Below the pieces are notes generated by a model. That model was not told the origin of the DNA, made no database searches, and saw nothing but the letters and a program-made list of their open reading frames with translations. From Hexactinellida sp. DTS-2022 (taxonomy: Eukaryota; Porifera; Hexactinellida): a DNA stretch of 64,000 nucleotides. The stretch covers positions 2,046,001 through 2,110,000 of the forward strand of contig JAPNXP010000012.1 in the NCBI GenBank assembly GCA_028753945.1, read 5' to 3'. This document shows positions 1 through 11,700 of this stretch, one piece after another (positions within the stretch are counted from its first letter, which is position 1; each line of letters begins with the position of its first letter). Made by a program: the position numbers and the translations under genes.

Positions 1-236
1 TATCAGCTTTTGAATTTATTTCTGTAAATTTCACCATTTCTTTTCCTCCGGGATTTGTTCGGTGGTCTCTTCTATATACACTATTCATGAAAGAAACCTA
101 ATATTTTCTGGACACTCCGTGCTGCAAAAATAATAAAATCTTCAGTAATACACCTAGGAAATAACAAGCAAGCTGATGCTTCTGTTCTTGTTCTATTCCA
201 CGAGACGAATATTACTATAGCAGGTATTCGTTTATA

Positions 237-384
237 CAGTCTGTTCTCTCTAATAGTCGACTTTTCTAATAGTCCACTTATTTACTTGTCCAAATCAACT
301 ATTTAATATCTGTAATAGTCCATATTCTCTATAGTCCACTTTGGCCCAATTGCCCACTGGTGGACTATTAGAGAGAACAGTGTG
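237..384. mobile_element. pogo/Tigger-like MITE, copy 1
   Basis: 148 bp bounded by TA at 235-236 and 385-386. Ends are CAGTCTGTTCTCTCTAA and the inverse TTAGAGAGAACAGTGTG, with several internal TAGTCCAC motifs. The TA target site and CAGT-start TIR place it with Tc1/mariner-pogo MITEs. A second copy lies at 4882-5030. Confidence 0.75.
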
Positions 385-529
385 TACCTTTCTGAAGATG
401 GTATAAACGCTGGGGTTTTTAACTTAATTCGGGTTTGGTGGCTTTGTGTAAATTATAAGTGAAGTTTAAGTCAAGGAAACGCTTTAGTTTAAATTTTCAA
501 ATGATTACAAACTGAATTTCTCTGTTCTT

Positions 530-1290
530 TTAATAATTGGCTGGATACATGGCAAGACTCAAAAAAGTTGGGTTTATCACAACAAACATTCAAAGCATTA
601 ATTAATACAGACGAATTATGACATATCTGAACTGTCTCTTGAATTGCTCAATGAAGGATATGATTACGTACTAACTGGTAGTTTTCAAAATGATGCATTG
701 GAAAGAAGGATTCACAGTATCGGTAGCTAAGTGGAGGACGGTTTTTAGTGAGTTCGCAAGAAGTACTCCGGTCTGAATCAATAATAAAGCTTAAATCTCT
801 CCCTAAGAGAAACATCGACATCAGATCATTATGATCCACAAATGATTCCATTTGATCAATCAAGGAATACGCACATTAATTACTCATAAATGATTAAAGA
901 TCACTTACAATTAAATGGATATACCCAACAAGCAGCTATTTACATTTCCGATATATTTCCTTGTCGTTAGCTGAAAGATTGAAGTGTCCTGACTGTCTAT
1001 GTTTCTTGCAGAATGACCATGTTTAATCTGACCTCAACAATGTGAATCAGGGAGGTTTAACACAACCTAATATAACAGCTTGACATCAATATGTGTCGAG
1101 TGCATTCTGCTTGTTAGAACATTCAGAAGGACAAATTTGAGTTTCTAACTTTCCTTGGAAAACTCTAGCTGAAGAATTACTCAATCTAACAACAACTGGG
1201 TGGGATAATTCGTTTGCTTGTCTAGAACACTCAAATAAATCAAGAGAAATCGTGAACAGTATCATTTCCAATATTTATTTTAAAAATAAG
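530..1290 (+). pseudogene. P-superfamily (THAP9-type) transposase, C-terminal remnant
   Basis: Translating + frames piecewise gives WLDTWQDSKKLGLSQQTFKA, then YDYVLTGSFQNDALERR, then LVSSQEVLRSESIIKLKSL, then a Cys pair (LKCPDCLCFL) and YVSSAFCLLEHSEGQ. This order (qTF.AL, Tg.FqnD.lE.Rf, sqyR, C-x2-C) is that of the RNase H-like C-terminal region of THAP9/P transposases. Several frameshifts and stops separate the blocks, so it is dead. It differs from the two P elements at 22-29 kb and belongs to another lineage. I saw no THAP domain or terminal repeats in the first 500 bases; it is 5' truncated or continues outside the window. Confidence 0.6.
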
Positions 1291-1450
1291 CTCTATAGCA
1301 ATTCAATAATGTTATTGTGAAAACCTAAATACGCTCGATAATACAATCATAATTAATGTAATAATATCAATGCCGGTCACATATCGTAGGATTTTGACCA
1401 GTACCATGGATTTGCTATTACAATTTTATATTGCGGGTCAGAATCCTATG

Positions 1451-1578
1451 CAGGGGCGTAACTACTATAGGACAGGGGTGGACAAAGTCCAGGGGCCTCC
1501 GAGCAATTGACTAGGAAATGGGAGGGGCATCAAAATTGTATTTGTCCAGGGGCCACCAAGCGCCTAGTTACGCCACTG
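1451..1578. mobile_element. hAT-like MITE with perfect 8-bp target duplication
   Basis: 128 bp starting CAGGGGCGTAACTA and ending TAGTTACGCCACTG, flanked by a perfect direct repeat ATCCTATG (1443-1450 and 1579-1586). TIR sequence and 8-bp TSD are typical of hAT non-autonomous elements. No coding capacity. Confidence 0.8.
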
Positions 1579-1665
1579 ATCCTATGCGGGTCAAAATCCT
1601 ATGCAACAGGTTCCTACGATGAAGTCTGCAGAAATCAAAAACATTGATTGTTAGTTCGTCTAGAG

Positions 1666-1815
1666 CATGTGTGTCAAACTCGATTCGAATAGTGGGCCAA
1701 TTTAATAACCCCAGCCCTTACCCGGGCCAAATCCCAGATATTTTAATGGATTGCGGGCCGCATTTGAGCAACTGCGGGCCATAAATGGCCGCGGGCCAAC
1801 AGTTTGACACGCCTG
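1666..1815. mobile_element. hAT-like MITE, 'GTGTGTCAAACTCG' family copy 1
   Basis: 150 bp with TIRs (starts CATGTGTGTCAAACT, ends AGTTTGACACGCCTG) and a perfect 8-bp TSD GTCTAGAG (1658-1665, 1816-1823). The interior has GCGGGCC repeats. Close relative at 21582-21716. Confidence 0.82.
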
Positions 1816-2078
1816 GTCTAGAGAATAAGAGCACTCAAGTTTCGGTGTAAGCTAAAATGTCAAAGGGCTTGACCTACGTAAGATCAGGCCTTGGTGCTAT
1901 CCTAAAAAATGGACTATGGAAAGGTTACAAGGGTTACAACGAATTTTGGGTTAATAAACAATCGTCTCGTTAACAAAGTCAGCTTTTTGGGCGAGTCGGG
2001 TAGCTAAGGGGTGACTTCACTAGGAAATTAGATGAAACAAACAATTTTGTCAATTTCCATCCTATTTGGTATATGTAC

Positions 2079-2205
2079 CAGGGGTGGCGCTAGGGAGGGT
2101 CCTGGGGGGGCAATAGCCCCCCCCAGTCGGGAAAGTTTATACGGGGCAGCTGATCGCGTCCCTCTATTTAGCCCCATTTTCGGGGAATTCCTGACACCAC
2201 CCCTG
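2079..2205. mobile_element. hAT-like MITE, GC-rich
   Basis: 127 bp beginning CAGGGGTGGCGCTAGG and ending ACACCACCCCTG, with a perfect 8-bp TSD ATATGTAC at 2071-2078 and 2206-2213. G/C-rich inside (a run of G then C at 2104-2122), unlike the AT-rich surroundings. An ORF over it is incidental. Confidence 0.78.
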
Positions 2206-2687
2206 ATATGTACACCTTATATAACATACATGATACTGATTTAGAAGTTAAACTTACCCGATTAATAAAATTTGTATTTTATTATAAAAAGTCCTACCCA
2301 AAAAAACTTTCCTACAAAATACTGAGGCTCAAAATCCTGAGGGGGGTATTTTTGACCTCACATGGTCTGCATACCTAAATTAGTGTCCATATGCTATGTA
2401 TAATTCTATATCTACTAATTATAATACTTAGTTATATCTATCATATGTGCTACATTTGCCTATCGTGACTTTTTGAGGGAGAATCGCCGCTCGGGGTACC
2501 TCCCTATTTCTCCCCACTTCTCCTGACCAAAGAAGTTTACCACTTGACGTCGAGAGAATTTAAACCACTAGCCAAATTTTCAATAACACGGCGGTTTTCG
2601 ATAGATCTCAAAATGTACTCGCGATTTAGTGGAGTAGTTTTACGCTAATAGTTAAAACGCATTAACTAATGATCCATAAATCTCAAA

Positions 2688-2840
2688 GGTATGCTGGAAA
2701 TGGTTCGAAAAACCAAAACCGGAAATTGTTAGAATTTTTTAGTGTTGCTGCACCATGGACAAAAATGAAATTCGAACTATTTCCTTTTTTGTTCGAACTT
2801 TTCCTATTTTGAAAAATTCGAACCATTTCCGCATTACTAT
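2688..2840. mobile_element. GGTATGCTGGAAATGG-family MITE, copy 1
   Basis: About 153 bp with inverted ends (GGTATGCTGGAAATGG / CCATTTCCGCATTACT) and an 8-bp repeat ATCTCAAA on both sides (2680-2687, 2841-2848). Sister copies at about 5045-5236 and 53967-54155. The GG start with 8-bp TSD resembles Merlin more than hAT, but this is inference. Confidence 0.7.
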
Positions 2841-3635
2841 CTCAAATTATGAGTTTATTACTATAATAGGTTCAGGAACTTGAGAAATTATTTATTTTAT
2901 AGACATCAAATTGATGTTACACTAAATCGCTCAATTGACTGTGAAATGAGCCATTATACACTAAAGAATAATTAAAAGAAAATATATTATCTTTTGTAAC
3001 ATTGTCACACCATACTATGCTATAAGAGTTGAATTATTTACAGAGTAGTTAGATTAAATTTGATGACAATTTTGGCAGTTACACTCACGGCGAATAAACA
3101 CAGAAACATTAAAGACGATCGGTTCACTATTTTGGTATGTTCTAGCCAATACCAGACTGCATCGAAATGTGTTATCATTAAATAGGAAGTTAGGGACGGG
3201 CTATCAATTGTGTCCATTGACTAAGCTATAACTATAGTCCTCGAGATAAGACCTCAAGCATTGAAATCACGTTTCCAGGGCAATAGAGAAACGTGATAAC
3301 CAAGAATTACCTAGGAGCCCGAGACGCTCCTTTTGGAGCATGATTTTGGGAAATTTGAATTTAGGAGCGCGAAAATTTGGAATCCTCTCCTATACGGTAA
3401 CATTAAATTGTGATTTAGGCGTATGGAATTTGGATGAGAACAGAATTAGGAGCGTATTTATAAATGACTGTAGAAAAAACACTGGCAATAACATTCAATA
3501 TTTAATTTTCAGATGTTTTATGTAAATGACTTATAGATGGGTTAGTCACAGCAATTTGTTTCTAACGCGAAATTGAACATTTTACAAGCGTTAAAATTTT
3601 GGCATATTTTTCCTATTAGACAATACGGTGAGTCA

Positions 3636-4401
3636 TATACGGCTATATATGTCGCCGAGAAGGCCATAAAACAAAGAGGGTAGTTTCTAATTATAATTCT
3701 AGGATAAACTATGCTTCCTATTGTTGTTATTTTGGTTGTATATGGGGTAATCAACCATTGCGAGTCCATTAGAACCACTTCTGAGGATCTCAGATTTGTG
3801 GTTAAGCTGTTTAGGCGCCATTTAATGATGACACCACAAATATACACAAATTTACAATTCGAGTCTAAAGAACTACAAGAAAATGAAAATAATTTGCTAA
3901 TATACTTAGAACTTAGAATACATTTTCCGAATATATAATGAGAATGAATAGATATAAACCAGCAATTATATACGTTTTATGGACGAAAATAGTAAGTTGT
4001 AATTCGGATAATACTTGTATTTTAGCATGTGGTTGCTTATAATTTTTAAAAAGATTTAGAATGTCGCCATTTTGTGATTTAGTAGCCTTTGGGGTATGAA
4101 ATATATCCCTATTTTAGTATTCCTATTATAAAATTATCAGAAAGTAGGAAGTAACTGAAATTTATGATATTTGAAATTTTTTCATTTTACCAAAAATTGT
4201 TACCGTCATCATTAAATGGCGCTTAAATAGCTTAACCACAAATCTGAGATTCTCAAAAGTGGTTCTAATGGACTCGCAATGGTTGATTACCCCTTATACA
4301 ACCCTAATAACAACAATAGGAGGCATAGTTTATCCTAGGATAAAAATTAAAAACTGGCCTCTTTGTTTTATGGCCTTCTCGGCGACATATATAGCCGTAT
4401 A
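3636..4401. mobile_element. Foldback element with roughly 200-bp inverted arms
   Basis: Arms 3636-3835 and about 4200-4401 are near-perfect reverse complements: outer end TATACGGCTATATATGTCG, inner end AAATGGCGCC/CATCATTAAATGG. A 365-bp AT-rich loop without coding potential separates them. No clear TSD. The short ORFs read in the arms on both strands are mirror images of each other and are not genes. Confidence 0.7.
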
Positions 4402-4881
4402 TTAAGTAGGCGATGTGTGACGTCATTTCGACCAAGTGGTACCTCTTAAATATGTTTCTTGTCATGGCCACCTTTATAAAAACAATTACATACCTAGAAG
4501 CATCCTGAATTACTTATTTCGAAGAATAACTGATTGCATATATTTAGTTGAATCATGGCCTACTATATTATATGGCTAAATAAGTCAAGAATTTGCTCAT
4601 TTCATTTCCAGGCCAGTTTTACTTTTTAATTGCTCGTAAATGAATTACCTAGTCATGGAATAAACTGAACTTAGGTTTTCAAAAACGCTAGAAACATCTA
4701 AAATACTTTTGAGAATAGTTTCTCATCGGATTTAAACATAATGAAGCAATCAAATATACATACCCATATATGGTAATTAATACGAATTATTATCAGTGAT
4801 GTCGGATATAAGCACACCGGTTATAAGAACATATCGGATATAAGAAATTAAGAACACTATGTTGGAAACGGTTGCCATATA

Positions 4882-5030
4882 CAGTCTGTTCTCTCTAATT
4901 GTCCACTTCTTTAATAGTCCACTTTTTTATTAGTCCACTTATTACCTTGTCCAAATCAACTATTTATGTATGTGTAATAGTCCACGTTGGGCCAATTTCC
5001 CACTGGTGGACTATTATAGAGAACAGTGTG
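4882..5030. mobile_element. pogo/Tigger-like MITE, copy 2, nested
   Basis: 149 bp, TA-flanked (4880-4881, 5031-5032), ends CAGTCTGTTCTCTCTAA / GAGAACAGTGTG as in the copy at 237-384. It lies inside the element 4793-5325. Confidence 0.75.
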
Positions 5031-5044
5031 TACCTTATTTAATT

Positions 5045-5236
5045 GGTAATACGGAAATGGTTCGATTTTTTCAAAATAGGAAATAGTTCGAACACAATAG
5101 GAAATAGTTCGACTTTCATTTTTGTATTGTTGGACCATGGATTCCACCCGGGATTTTCTCATATCCATGGTACAGGGGAACACTAAAAAATTCGAACTAT
5201 TTCCTAATTTGGTTTCTCGAACCATTTCCAGCATAC
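5045..5236. mobile_element. GGTATGCTGGAAATGG-family MITE, copy 2, nested
   Basis: Ends GGTAATACGGAAATGG and CCATTTCCAGCATACC are inverted relatives of the copies at 2688 and 53967. It lies a few bases from the pogo MITE and inside the element 4793-5325. The TSD is not clear here. Confidence 0.65.
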
Positions 5237-5553
5237 CGTATAATTTATGTCGGTTATAAGAACATGTCGGTTATAAGCACTTTAAGTGCAGTTCCTAACG
5301 ATGTGCTTATAACCGGCATCTACTGTACTTTCAACCATATTTAAATATTCAGGAGTTATTCTCTCTATTCTCTAATAATCAAGGAACACAATTAATTTTT
5401 CCGCCGCTTGTTGGATTTAAATGCAGAAACTTGATCCTTAGGTTTTTCTAATCTGCTTTTTCAAGTTGTTAAAACTATTTCGCTTATGATAATTAATGAA
5501 AATTTTATAATTTTGAAACACAACTCGTGTCCACCCATCTTGAGGTATTGAAA

Positions 5554-5687
5554 AGTACACAACACATGTGCCTTAGGTACACAACACATGTACCTTAGGT
5601 ACACAACATATGTTCCTTAAAAGTACATAACACATGTGCATAAAGTACACAACACATGTGCCTTAAGTACACTACACAAGTTTATGG
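5554..5687. repeat. 22-bp minisatellite GTACACAACACATGTGCC, left array
   Basis: About six diverged units of GTACACAACACATGTGCCTT plus AG. The same unit occurs in reverse complement at 12633-12750, and a short sequence outside each array (ATCTTG..TATTGAAAAGTACAC) is also inverted. The arrays therefore look like the ends of one larger element, about 7.2 kb across with later insertions. Confidence 0.75.
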
Positions 5688-5877
5688 TAAGTCTAATATC
5701 TGTGCGATTATGTTCATAATATAATAATAAAATATATTCGGACGGAGGGTAAAGTTCTTTATTTTATATGGCATTTGCCTACTTTTCGTTAAATAATCTC
5801 AAGTTTGCCAAATAATGTACGCACATAAATAGAAACTAAGTATTCATTCAAAACTAAGTATTTCTTAGCTTGCAGTG

Positions 5878-6043
5878 CAGGGTTGTAAATAAATCATTTT
5901 TTTTCCCCAAATCAAATCAAATCAAATCATTTTTTATTTAAAATTCTTTCAAATCAAATCATTTCAAATCATTTGAGATATTATATCATTTCAAATCAAA
6001 TCAAATCAAATGTTTGAAATATTTGATTTGATTTACAACCCTG
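5878..6043. mobile_element. Short MITE built of AAATC pentamers
   Basis: 166 bp with inverted ends CAGGGTTGTAAATAAATCA / TGATTTACAACCCTG. The interior is tandem AAATC/ATTTC repeats. End sequence resembles the CAGGGTTG elements at 23456 and 30983, so it is a probable hAT MITE. The TSD is decayed (TTGCA-like on both sides). Confidence 0.6.
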
Positions 6044-6699
6044 GTTTGCACTAAGTTTAGGGTCACTGTCATTTAATTAAAACTCAATATGCAGAATCAA
6101 CACCGGCAGTATTTAAGATTTAAATAGTGTTGAAAGACAATCTTTATTACAAAACTTTCATTTCTATCAATTTACAACTTTCGGAATGGGCAGGGACGTC
6201 GCCACGAGGGCATAGGGGGGCATTTCCCCTCCATTGAAGCTATAAATTAAATTTAATGAATTCATACTTGCCAATCATTTGAGTCATATCCCTGACGAGG
6301 CTCCAATGGATAATTTTCCAAATTAGCATTGCAGATACAAATTTAATACATCCCTGTGCGCCTGGACAGAACAACCAAAATGATTGAAATTCTTTTATTG
6401 TACAGGAATCCCTATACGGTTGACAGGAATGGACTGTTAGTCATCTAGTTTCACCTTATAGGATATTCCCATTTATTTAGCAGTTTCGTTCTAACTTCCA
6501 ATCAACTGTTTTACAAACCCAATACACCTTTTACCTGTCAAAATTGACTTTTACCTGTCATTATAGCTAGTAGATTTTCTGTAGTATATGCTAAGATTGC
6601 TAAATTCTTGTTAATGTATTTGATTTTTGTAGGTTACTTTTCATAGTTTTGAAAACATTTAACTAGAACTAGTACACGAAATAGTGAAGTTTTCTGAAT

Positions 6700-7270
6700 C
6701 GATCCACTCACAAATCACTTTCTATTCCAACTACTGCCCAAATGTAGTCATTTCAATATAAGACTGAATTTACTTCGGTACTTGGCTGCATCGATGGTAC
6801 CTATGTACAAATCGTTGCACCTACAGGTAATGAAGAAATATTAGTAGACATGAAGATGAACACTCGAGCTCGATAAATATCCAGGAAATATGTGATGATA
6901 ATTCGAAAATCATTGATCTTGTATGATTCATTTATTTGGAGACAATTGAGAGTAAACCATAAAATTTCCACAAGGATTTTCCAATTGTAAATGGATTGTT
7001 TCTCGGTGACTGTTGTCCGTTACGTCCCAACTTATTGACTCTAATATGTCCAAATATAGCTGCTAGTGTATATGATATACAATCGTGATTTCCTCAAGAT
7101 TCGTTGGACAATTGAGTATTCCCGTTTGAATTTGTAGAGTCCATGGAAATCAATGCATATAACGGGAGGAACATTAGTTTTCAATGACAAAGAATGCAAG
7201 CTGGTTATAGCAACATTGAATTATATATTAGTATTAGCATTGACCATAATATTTCATGGAAAACCGAATT
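6700..7270 (+). pseudogene. PIF/Harbinger transposase remnant
   Basis: A + strand reading gives VLGCIDGTYVQIVAPTGNEE, the canonical first-Asp block of Harbinger (DDE_Tnp_4) transposases. It continues with NIQEICDDNSKIIDLV, FIWRQLRVNH and LFLGDCCYPLRPNLLTL, the second-Asp block (GD.GYPL.PwLlT). Downstream, CKLVIATLNYI at about 7196-7230 fits the family's C-terminal helix. Frames change at least twice and stops interrupt it, so it is inactive. Harbinger elements pair this transposase with a Myb/SANT protein; the only such fragment here is at 49955-50350 and cannot be its partner. Terminal repeats were not identified. Confidence 0.72.
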
Positions 7271-8169
7271 GTCCCGGAAATCGAAGATATCCAAGATGGC
7301 AGCATATTGATCCTATGACCAGTGGACAACTAGTGCGTCAATTACTAATTTAGGAAAATGTTAATTGGCGCATGTACACACGACGCTGATTTATTATGAC
7401 TAGACTAGTGTAAGAATACACTATTTATATGTTCATTCTGATTTTGTAATATCATGAGTAATTGTCCACACAAGTCAGGAGCAGAAAAGAGTAAATACAT
7501 AATACGAAGGTGAACAATCAAAGAAAGGTGAGAGAAATCTATTTGAGGTTGGGATGAATAATGAATGGAACACTAGAATCAATAACTGAATTGACTGAAC
7601 CACAGGCTGGCATGTCACAACTTTCTACTTAACCATATATTATCAACTAATAATGACGCAGAACATACGATATATTGTTTAGATGAAGTTGAAGCGAGAA
7701 ATAAACCAGAAGAAGTTAGTGTTTAGGTTAACAAGTGTCTAGCCTTACTCTTGGTTCAGCATCAACTTGCTGGATTTGATATAGGAACAATCTCCGAAAT
7801 TCCTAGTACACGTACGCGTACTCAAGAATTAACGGAATTGGCGCAGTTAGGCCATCTTCCTTACCTCGAAGCTTTTCCCAAAGACTTCCCAAGGCAATTT
7901 TTTTTCTATTTTTATTCTTTCATACAGAAAACCCCAAAGAACGAAAAGCTAAAGCGTAAGTGGTTAGTGTTAAGAGTCTCGGCCCAACTGTTAAAGTGGT
8001 CCGGCCAAAGCCGGACCTGCCGGACCGCGTGCTCCGCCTGTGCATAAGAATTCATTCGTCAGCTATAATCCTCAAACTCAACCAAATCCGGATACTTTGC
8101 GAGTTCAAACTTTATGATAATGATAAAAAGAAAACTTTCTGATAAATACCTGTAGATGAGCGTAGTAAT
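7271..8169 (+). other. Stretch of uncertain coding fragments
   Basis: Between the Harbinger and hAT remnants lie open frames such as 7751-7905 (QHQLAGFDIGTISEIP, TRTQELTELAQLGHLPYLEAF). I recognise no family. The segment at 8050-8140 may be the N-terminal zinc-finger side of the hAT gene that follows. No repeat ends seen. Confidence 0.3.
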
Positions 8170-8773
8170 TCTCACAAATAATTATTTATACTTGAAATGG
8201 CGTGAACTTCAAATACGTTTAGAGAACAACTCAGGTTCAATACACAAAGGTGAAAAGATTTTTCCTAAGGGAAAGGAGACCCCTTTGCGAGAATAGTCAC
8301 AATTGATTGGAGATGTTTATAACGGAAACTTTCTCGGTATCCTGGAACTTGTTTGACATTATAATCCAATATTTCAAGAACACCTAAGGAAAGTTCATGA
8401 GTCACAATAGTAAGGAAACTATGGCAGGCTCATTATCTTTCATTTCAGTCATAGAATGAATTCATCGGGGCTTGTGGAGATTTAGTTCGTGCTAATGTTT
8501 TCGAGGAACGTCAACTTTTTTCACTATCGCCCGATGGAACACCAGATTCTGCATATTTAGAACAGACAAGTCATTTACGATATCTATTGCCTGAAGAAAA
8601 TACATAATTAATATCCCATTCGGATTGTCGTGGTCAGAGTTATGACCACGCAACATGCCCGGCTGCTACCAAGGAACACAAAGTTATCTCCTAACGAAGA
8701 ACCCCCTTTGCATGTTCTCACCTTGTGGTTGTCATTCATTGAATTCTGCAAGTGCTTGAATTTAATTAAACCC
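8170..8773 (+). pseudogene. hAT transposase (DUF4371/ZMYM-like) remnant, cut by a later transposon
   Basis: Translated blocks follow the DUF4371 hAT order: YLKWRELQIRL, NPIFQEHLRKVHESQ, EFIGACGDLVRANVFEERQ, then SPDGTPDSAYLEQTSH with LRYLLPEENT (family: vDsTPDlsH.dQLt...RYv). The DCRGQSYDHA motif and FSPCGCHSLNSA (family: CRGQ.YDnaanM.G, PC..HsLNL) follow. Several frameshifts and stops occur. The similarity ends at the left edge of the long-TIR element at 8774, which inserted into this gene. I could not find the continuation after 12447. Confidence 0.72.
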
Positions 8774-11700
8774 ACGGGTGTAATTTCCTTACGAAAAAAA
8801 TGAAAAAATTATCAACGCAAAAGAGTCACTGGACTGTGTAATGCAATGTTCAGTATTTAAGAATATGCAATTTACTAACCTCTGTGACTTCAGGGAAAAG
8901 ATTATCAATAACTTTTAATTTATGACACGTTTGATTAGTATATAGTTTGGCAAACTAGCCAAAAAATGCTAATTAGTAATCAAACATGGGGGTTTTAAAC
9001 TTTATTATATCGATAATATATAAGGTGTCAATTACTGAATACATTTATTCCTATCTAACATATCACTTCAGAAATATCCCATCTCATTTCTCAATGTCGG
9101 ACGTTTTTTGAACGTCCCCCTCTTTATTTTAAATTTTTTCCGATATCACAGGAATAGTTACTATTGATCATTAACTGTAATATTCATGCACTATTATTGA
9201 AAAACATGTCGTTTCCTATGTGATTTATGATAATTATGCAAGTATCTGATAAAAATGTTGTTTTAAATGTTATTTCGCATAATACCAATCCATCATACCC
9301 CAAATGTAAAAGAAGTTTTAACAGCGTTCTAATAAATATAATAATGATTACAATGTAATTCAGATAAAGTAGTAAGTATAGTTGGTTTATGCGAATATTT
9401 AATCAATCTGAATCGCTTAAATCTGAGTTTTCAGAATCAGTTACCCAATTGCGTAGTTCTACTCTCTCTTCGTCATCCTCAATCGGTTCGTTGTCGAAAT
9501 CAATTTCCTGAATATCTTTTTCTAAATTTTCTGTCTTTGATCTCACAGCCCTATCCCACTTTAGGTTATAATTGTATGTGACCATACAATCAACAAGACG
9601 TTGGGGGTATAGAGAATTGTCTTCTCTCTTCTTGAAGCGAAGATCCCATACCCTTTGTAATCGAGAATGGAGCATTTCACCACTTTGCTCTGAACTAATA
9701 GCAGCTCCTGCACCACTAATACTTTCATAGTGGTAGAAATACTCCTCATAATGGTCTGAGAGAATATGTGATTTCAGAGACCATGCCAAACCTGTATCAT
9801 ACCATGCCTCCCGAAAATTTATAAAGCTGTCTTGCCATCCTAATTTTCTTACAGTACCTAGACACATATCTTTCACATGCTTTAAAGCTATTAATGCACT
9901 TAAGAATTTCGTAGAATTCTTGGGAAATGGGATCTTTTCCAAATTGTCTAAGAGCCGTGAACATGAATTACCCTCCAGAGTACCGTTCCAATATTCTGAT
10001 CTGAATACTTTAAACTTATGTAGTGCTGCACAATGAAGTTTGTAGAGATTGCGTTCATTTCGACTTGATGAACTCTCACTAGGCCTTGCATCACTGTATA
10101 ATTTATTCACCAATCCCAAAAGAATATGTAATGGAGCGAGAGCAATTTTTTCCATTACTGAATAATTCCAACTAATAATCGGTTCATTGACGACATTATG
10201 ATGCTTTTTAGAAAGATCTGTCATCATTTCTTCATGCTTCCTCGATGCTGCAGGTATACCGGTACATAATGTACGATTACGCCATAGACAGAAAGGACAG
10301 GGGAAGTTACTTGAAGCTTGTGAATTCCGACAAGCAGGGCTGCAACTTTGAAATCACAAGCAATTTGGATGGCGAAATCTAATGCGAATAATTTACTTAC
10401 TGATGGGTATGTAAGCAACTGTTTCAAATTATGATAATTCTCAGGGCCCTTTCCCATGGCAATGACAAAGTTAGTTAGGACACTATTAGGAGTGGGGAAA
10501 TATAAGCTACCAGGCTTCATCGAAATGATATTGAGAGAAATCTTTAAGAAATCTTTTCCTCCATCAATATGTAACTTCAAACGACAAATTCGATTCAATT
10601 GATTGTGGGTAACGATATTTAAAAGATATTCGTTGTCTGTGCAAAAACCAAATGGTGTCGGCTCTGGTGGAATAATCATATTCTCGCGGTGTATCTGAAG
10701 AGTAACTGGAGTAAAAATAATTCCAAAAATGGACCATTTTTCATCCCAGGCCCCTTTAATTCCACCAGTAGGAAACGTAATTCCTTCTCGACGCAGAATT
10801 CGGCCTAATTCCCAGTATGAATGCTTGCCAAGACCTAGATGGCCTAATCTCTGAATATCTCGAGCAGCTTCAACACTCAATTTTTTGTTGACACATTCCC
10901 TCCCTTCATACCCTACTGTAGATACTACAATTCCGTGGTTGGAATCATAAGGATGGTTCAAAATAATTGGGAACTGAGCAGTCTCTTTTTGCATTAGTGT
11001 GTTTTTAATGTGTTTTACAGCAACCGAACTTGTGAAACCTCGAGCTTCTACTCTATCCGCAAAAAGTGCGCCCGCGGTTGAAGAGCTTTGGGGATGCAAC
11101 ATTATGCTTTGACAAAATTTATCTGAGTGATTATCCATATATCTTCCACATTTACTACACATGGGTCTACATGGTGACTGTTCTAAAGGTCTACCAGGTC
11201 TAGGAGCTTGTTTTTTATGCTTGAGTATTGAATTACTGAGGGAAGAACCAAATATTTGGCAAATTTGACATCGATTTTCTGAATTACATCCCAAAGTACT
11301 CCGAGTAGTACATAGGTTTTCTTCGATGGTTAGTAGAAACTCAACATTTGGGCGATCTTTTTCCCATTTGTCAAGAGTTAATTTGCCTGTTTCCAAGTTA
11401 GATAATCGAGCCCGACAAAGGCTACAAATAACTTTAGGCTTATTTAGATCAGCTATCTCTGATCCAAAGTTTATTTGGTAGAACTTCTGAGCTCTTTTAG
11501 AAATCATTTGCGAAGGTGGTTGTCGAAGAGATTCCCTGGCAGAGTTTTGGAAGTAAGTCGATTGTAGCAAAATCGACAAATTCGATATAGGTTATCAAGA
11601 TGATAATTATCATAAAAATATGATACTTCATTTGTATGGCCATATGGAAAAATACAGAAATAATAATTAAGGCTGAATGTCGAAATATCAATATATGCAT

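Larger units (their letters stand above)
4793..5325. mobile_element. pogo-like MITE 'GTCGGTTATAAG', split by two later insertions
   Basis: Left end TCAGTGATGTCGG (TA at 4791-4792) and right end CCGGCATCTACTG (TA at 5326-5327) are inverted relatives; both sides carry repeated CGGTTATAAGAAC motifs. The middle is occupied by the MITEs at 4882-5030 and 5045-5236, so this host MITE is the oldest of the three. Confidence 0.65.

Noticed and set aside
3542-3938. Opposed frames of 101 and 75 residues
   Set aside because: They lie in the arm of the foldback element; the other arm reads the same in mirror, so there is no independent coding evidence.
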